A stretch of 14,577 nucleotides of DNA, from positions 1-14,577 of the forward strand of contig SBFI01000466.1 in NCBI GenBank assembly GCA_006227875.1, given 5' to 3'. Source of the stretch: Acidobacteriota bacterium. GTDB lineage: Bacteria; Acidobacteriota; Thermoanaerobaculia; Multivoradales; JAHEKO01. Positions 12,845 to 14,577 of the stretch are shown piece by piece. Positions within the stretch are counted from its first letter, which is position 1. Each line of letters starts with the position of its first letter. The notes beneath the pieces are model-generated. The model had not been told where the DNA came from. It saw only the letters and a list, made by a program, of their open reading frames with translations, and made no database searches. The translations under genes and the position numbers were made by a program.

Positions 12845-14577
12845 GTGAGCAACGGGGACTCGGATCACTTCTCCGCTACTTCCGAGCTGAGTTTTCAGCG
12901 CTCGACCAAGCTGAGCCAGCAGCTGCGCTGGATGATCAGCTTGCGCCTGGTCGTCGTCACCAGCGTCGTCCTCCCCTACCTGCTGCTGCAGCTGGCGTCT
13001 CCCACCGAGACGATCAGCTTCAACTTTCTCTATCTGCTGGCCGGCGCCACCTACGCCGCCAGCCTCCTCTACATCGCTCTGCTCCGATGGCTGAGGGAAT
13101 ACCCCTCAATACAGGCGCACATCCAGTTTTTTGGTGATCTGCTGCTGATCACCGGGATGGTCTACTACTTTGGCGGCACGAACTCTCCCTTTTCGATTCT
13201 CTACTTTGTGATCATCATCGTCGCCTCGGCGATGCTGCACCGCCGATCGGGGCTCATCGTCGCCACGGTCGCCTGGGTTCTCTACAGCTCCGCGATCTTG
13301 GCCCTCTACTTTTCCTGGTTGCCGGAATCGTCTCCGTTGCCGGTGGGCGCCACGGTGATCGAGGAGGGTATCGAGGGTCTGAGTGAGTTGACCGGCGAGC
13401 TCGAGGCCAGCCGCGGTGAGGCCATCCCCGTCTGGCGGTTGGTCTACAACCTGGTCATCCATTTCTTCGGTTTCTATCTGGTCGCCCTGCTTACATCCCA
13501 TTTGGCGCAGAGCGCCACCCGCGCCGAGCGCGAGCTGTTGGAGAAGCGAGAGGACCTGGCAACGCTGCAGGTGGTCCATCGCGACATCATCGAGTCGGTG
13601 CCGAGTGGGCTGATCACCTGTAACCTGGATGGCAGGGTTACCAGCGCCAACCGGGCCGCACAGGAGATTTTGGGGCTACCGGAGGCCGTTCTCGTTGGCC
13701 AGCACGTGACCAAGACAGGTCTGCTTTCCGACCTGCATTGGCAAGAGCAGAGGGGGAGCGATCTGGCTTCCCAGGATCGGCGCGAGATCGAGTATCAAAG
13801 AGGTGCTTCGCTGCGCTACATCGGCTTCTCGTTGACCGAGCTCACCACCACCAAAGGCGAGCGGTCGGGGTACATCATCATCTTTCAGGACCTGACCGAG
13901 TGGCGCAAGCTGCAGGAGGAGGTGAAGCTCAAGGACAGGCTCGCCGCCGTTGGACAGCTCGCTTCGGGGATCGCCCACGAAGTCGGCAACCCCCTGGCCG
14001 CCATCAGCGGTTCGGTGCAGATGCTGGCGACCTCGCTCGACGGCGAGCCGTCGGAGAAAAAGCTCCTCGACATCATCCTCAAAGAGAGCCAACGGCTGGA
14101 TCGCACAGTCAAGAGCTTCTTGCAGTTTGCCCGGCCAAAGGAACGGTCGAATGTACGCTTCGACATCGCCAAGCTGTTGAGCGAGAACCTAGACCTGCTG
14201 CGAAACAGTTCAGAAGTGTCGTCGGACCACGACCTCAGCCTCGATCTCGACCCCTCTTCGGTCTCACTTATTGCCGATCCGGACCAGATCAGTCAGATCT
14301 TCTGGAACCTGGCGCGCAATGCATTGCGCGCCATGCCGGATGGCGGTACTCTCCACATCAAAGGAATGCTGCGCGACACCGACTACCTGGTCCGCTTCAG
14401 CGACACGGGTCGCGGAATGGCGGAGAAAGAACGAGAAAACTTGTTCCATCCGTTTCACTCGTTCTTCGACGGAGGCTCGGGAATAGGCATGGCTATCGTC
14501 TACCGCATTGTGGAAGAGCACGGCGGCAAGCTCGCCGTCGAAAGCGCTGAAGGAGAGGGAACCACGATCACCGTTGC
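12845..14577 (+). CDS. pilS: PilS-like sensor histidine kinase, 3' end cut by window edge
   Basis: Membrane histidine kinase; in pil loci PilS phosphorylates the response regulator PilR, which activates sigma-54-dependent pilin transcription. The frame is open from GTG 12845 to the right edge (577 codons). Residues 1-230 contain six hydrophobic segments (about 33-52, 59-79, 93-110, 115-133, 138-160, 200-222), the PilS arrangement, with an acidic periplasmic loop between the fifth and sixth. A short coiled linker and a PAS domain (about 245-350, starting near SVPSGLITCNLDG) follow. The kinase core has the H-box GIAHEVGNPLAAISG with phospho-acceptor H378, the N-box NLARNALRAM with N492, G1 FSDTGRGM and G2 GGSGIGMAI. 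The H-box reads HEVGNPL where HEIRNPL is usual. The start is supported by position and lack of a better codon; ribosome-binding is weak (GAAG). pilR should follow outside the window. Confidence 0.9.
   Translation, partial: MSNGDSDHFSATSELSFQRSTKLSQQLRWMISLRLVVVTSVVLPYLLLQLASPTETISFNFLYLLAGATYAASLLYIALLRWLREYPSIQAHIQFFGDLLLITGMVYYFGGTNSPFSILYFVIIIVASAMLHRRSGLIVATVAWVLYSSAILALYFSWLPESSPLPVGATVIEEGIEGLSELTGELEASRGEAIPVWRLVYNLVIHFFGFYLVALLTSHLAQSATRAERELLEKREDLATLQVVHRDIIESVPSGLITCNLDGRVTSANRAAQEILGLPEAVLVGQHVTKTGLLSDLHWQEQRGSDLASQDRREIEYQRGASLRYIGFSLTELTTTKGERSGYIIIFQDLTEWRKLQEEVKLKDRLAAVGQLASGIAHEVGNPLAAISGSVQMLATSLDGEPSEKKLLDIILKESQRLDRTVKSFLQFARPKERSNVRFDIAKLLSENLDLLRNSSEVSSDHDLSLDLDPSSVSLIADPDQISQIFWNLARNALRAMPDGGTLHIKGMLRDTDYLVRFSDTGRGMAEKERENLFHPFHSFFDGGSGIGMAIVYRIVEEHGGKLAVESAEGEGTTITV

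Noticed and set aside
1..14577. CRISPR arrays, insertion sequences, prophage genes, tRNA/rRNA genes
   Set aside because: No regularly spaced repeats, transposase or integrase motifs, phage structural genes, or recognisable RNA gene sequence were seen on reading both strands.

Overview
This is a GC-rich bacterial chromosomal window with ordinary housekeeping and envelope genes. It starts inside a thymidylate kinase gene and ends inside a PilS-type histidine kinase gene. Nothing in it looks like a phage, IS element, CRISPR array or defence island, and I see no tRNA or rRNA gene. The mix suggests a Gram-negative, motile, free-living bacterium: a three-subunit proton-translocating transhydrogenase, a secreted gamma-glutamyltransferase, a lipoprotein and type IV pilus genes in the order pilT-pilC-pilS. 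Acidobacteriota or a Myxococcota/delta-proteobacterium-like lineage would fit. That placement is an impression from gene order and protein flavour, not a demonstrated assignment. GTG starts are common, and several genes have no visible Shine-Dalgarno sequence.

Left part (1-1168): a minus-strand pair, a DCC/DUF393 thiol oxidoreductase followed by tmk, which runs off the left edge. A short divergent intergenic region with a perfect 6-bp hairpin separates them from the next block. Block two (1169-4058): pntAA-pntAB-pntB, joined by two ATGA stop/start overlaps, encodes a complete membrane transhydrogenase that would supply NADPH. Block three (4164-8468, same strand): a GCS2-family (glutamate-cysteine ligase-like) enzyme fused to a CBS pair, a periplasmic gamma-glutamyltransferase, and a small unrecognised lipoprotein. 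Together these read as a gamma-glutamyl-compound module, with synthesis in the cytoplasm and cleavage in the periplasm. Its position behind the NADPH-producing transhydrogenase suggests a redox theme, which is inference.

Block four (8378-10317, minus strand): an MdlB/MsbA-like ABC exporter half-transporter. It is broken by an apparent 1-nt deletion, and its 3' end overlaps the lipoprotein gene antisense by 91 bp. Block five (10488-14577, plus strand): pilT, pilC and pilS. pilC is intact. pilT is disrupted twice, by a frame conflict near its 5' end and an apparent 19-nt deletion in its 3' third. The three frame disruptions fall within about 2.3 kb, in two adjacent divergent genes, while every other gene is clean. 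Either this locus is decaying or the assembly is locally poor here.

I do not see a convincing new multi-gene system. The points most worth a second look are the GCS2-CBS fusion next to gamma-glutamyltransferase, the clustered gene breaks, and a CRP-like site placed exactly where a class II activator would sit upstream of pilT.
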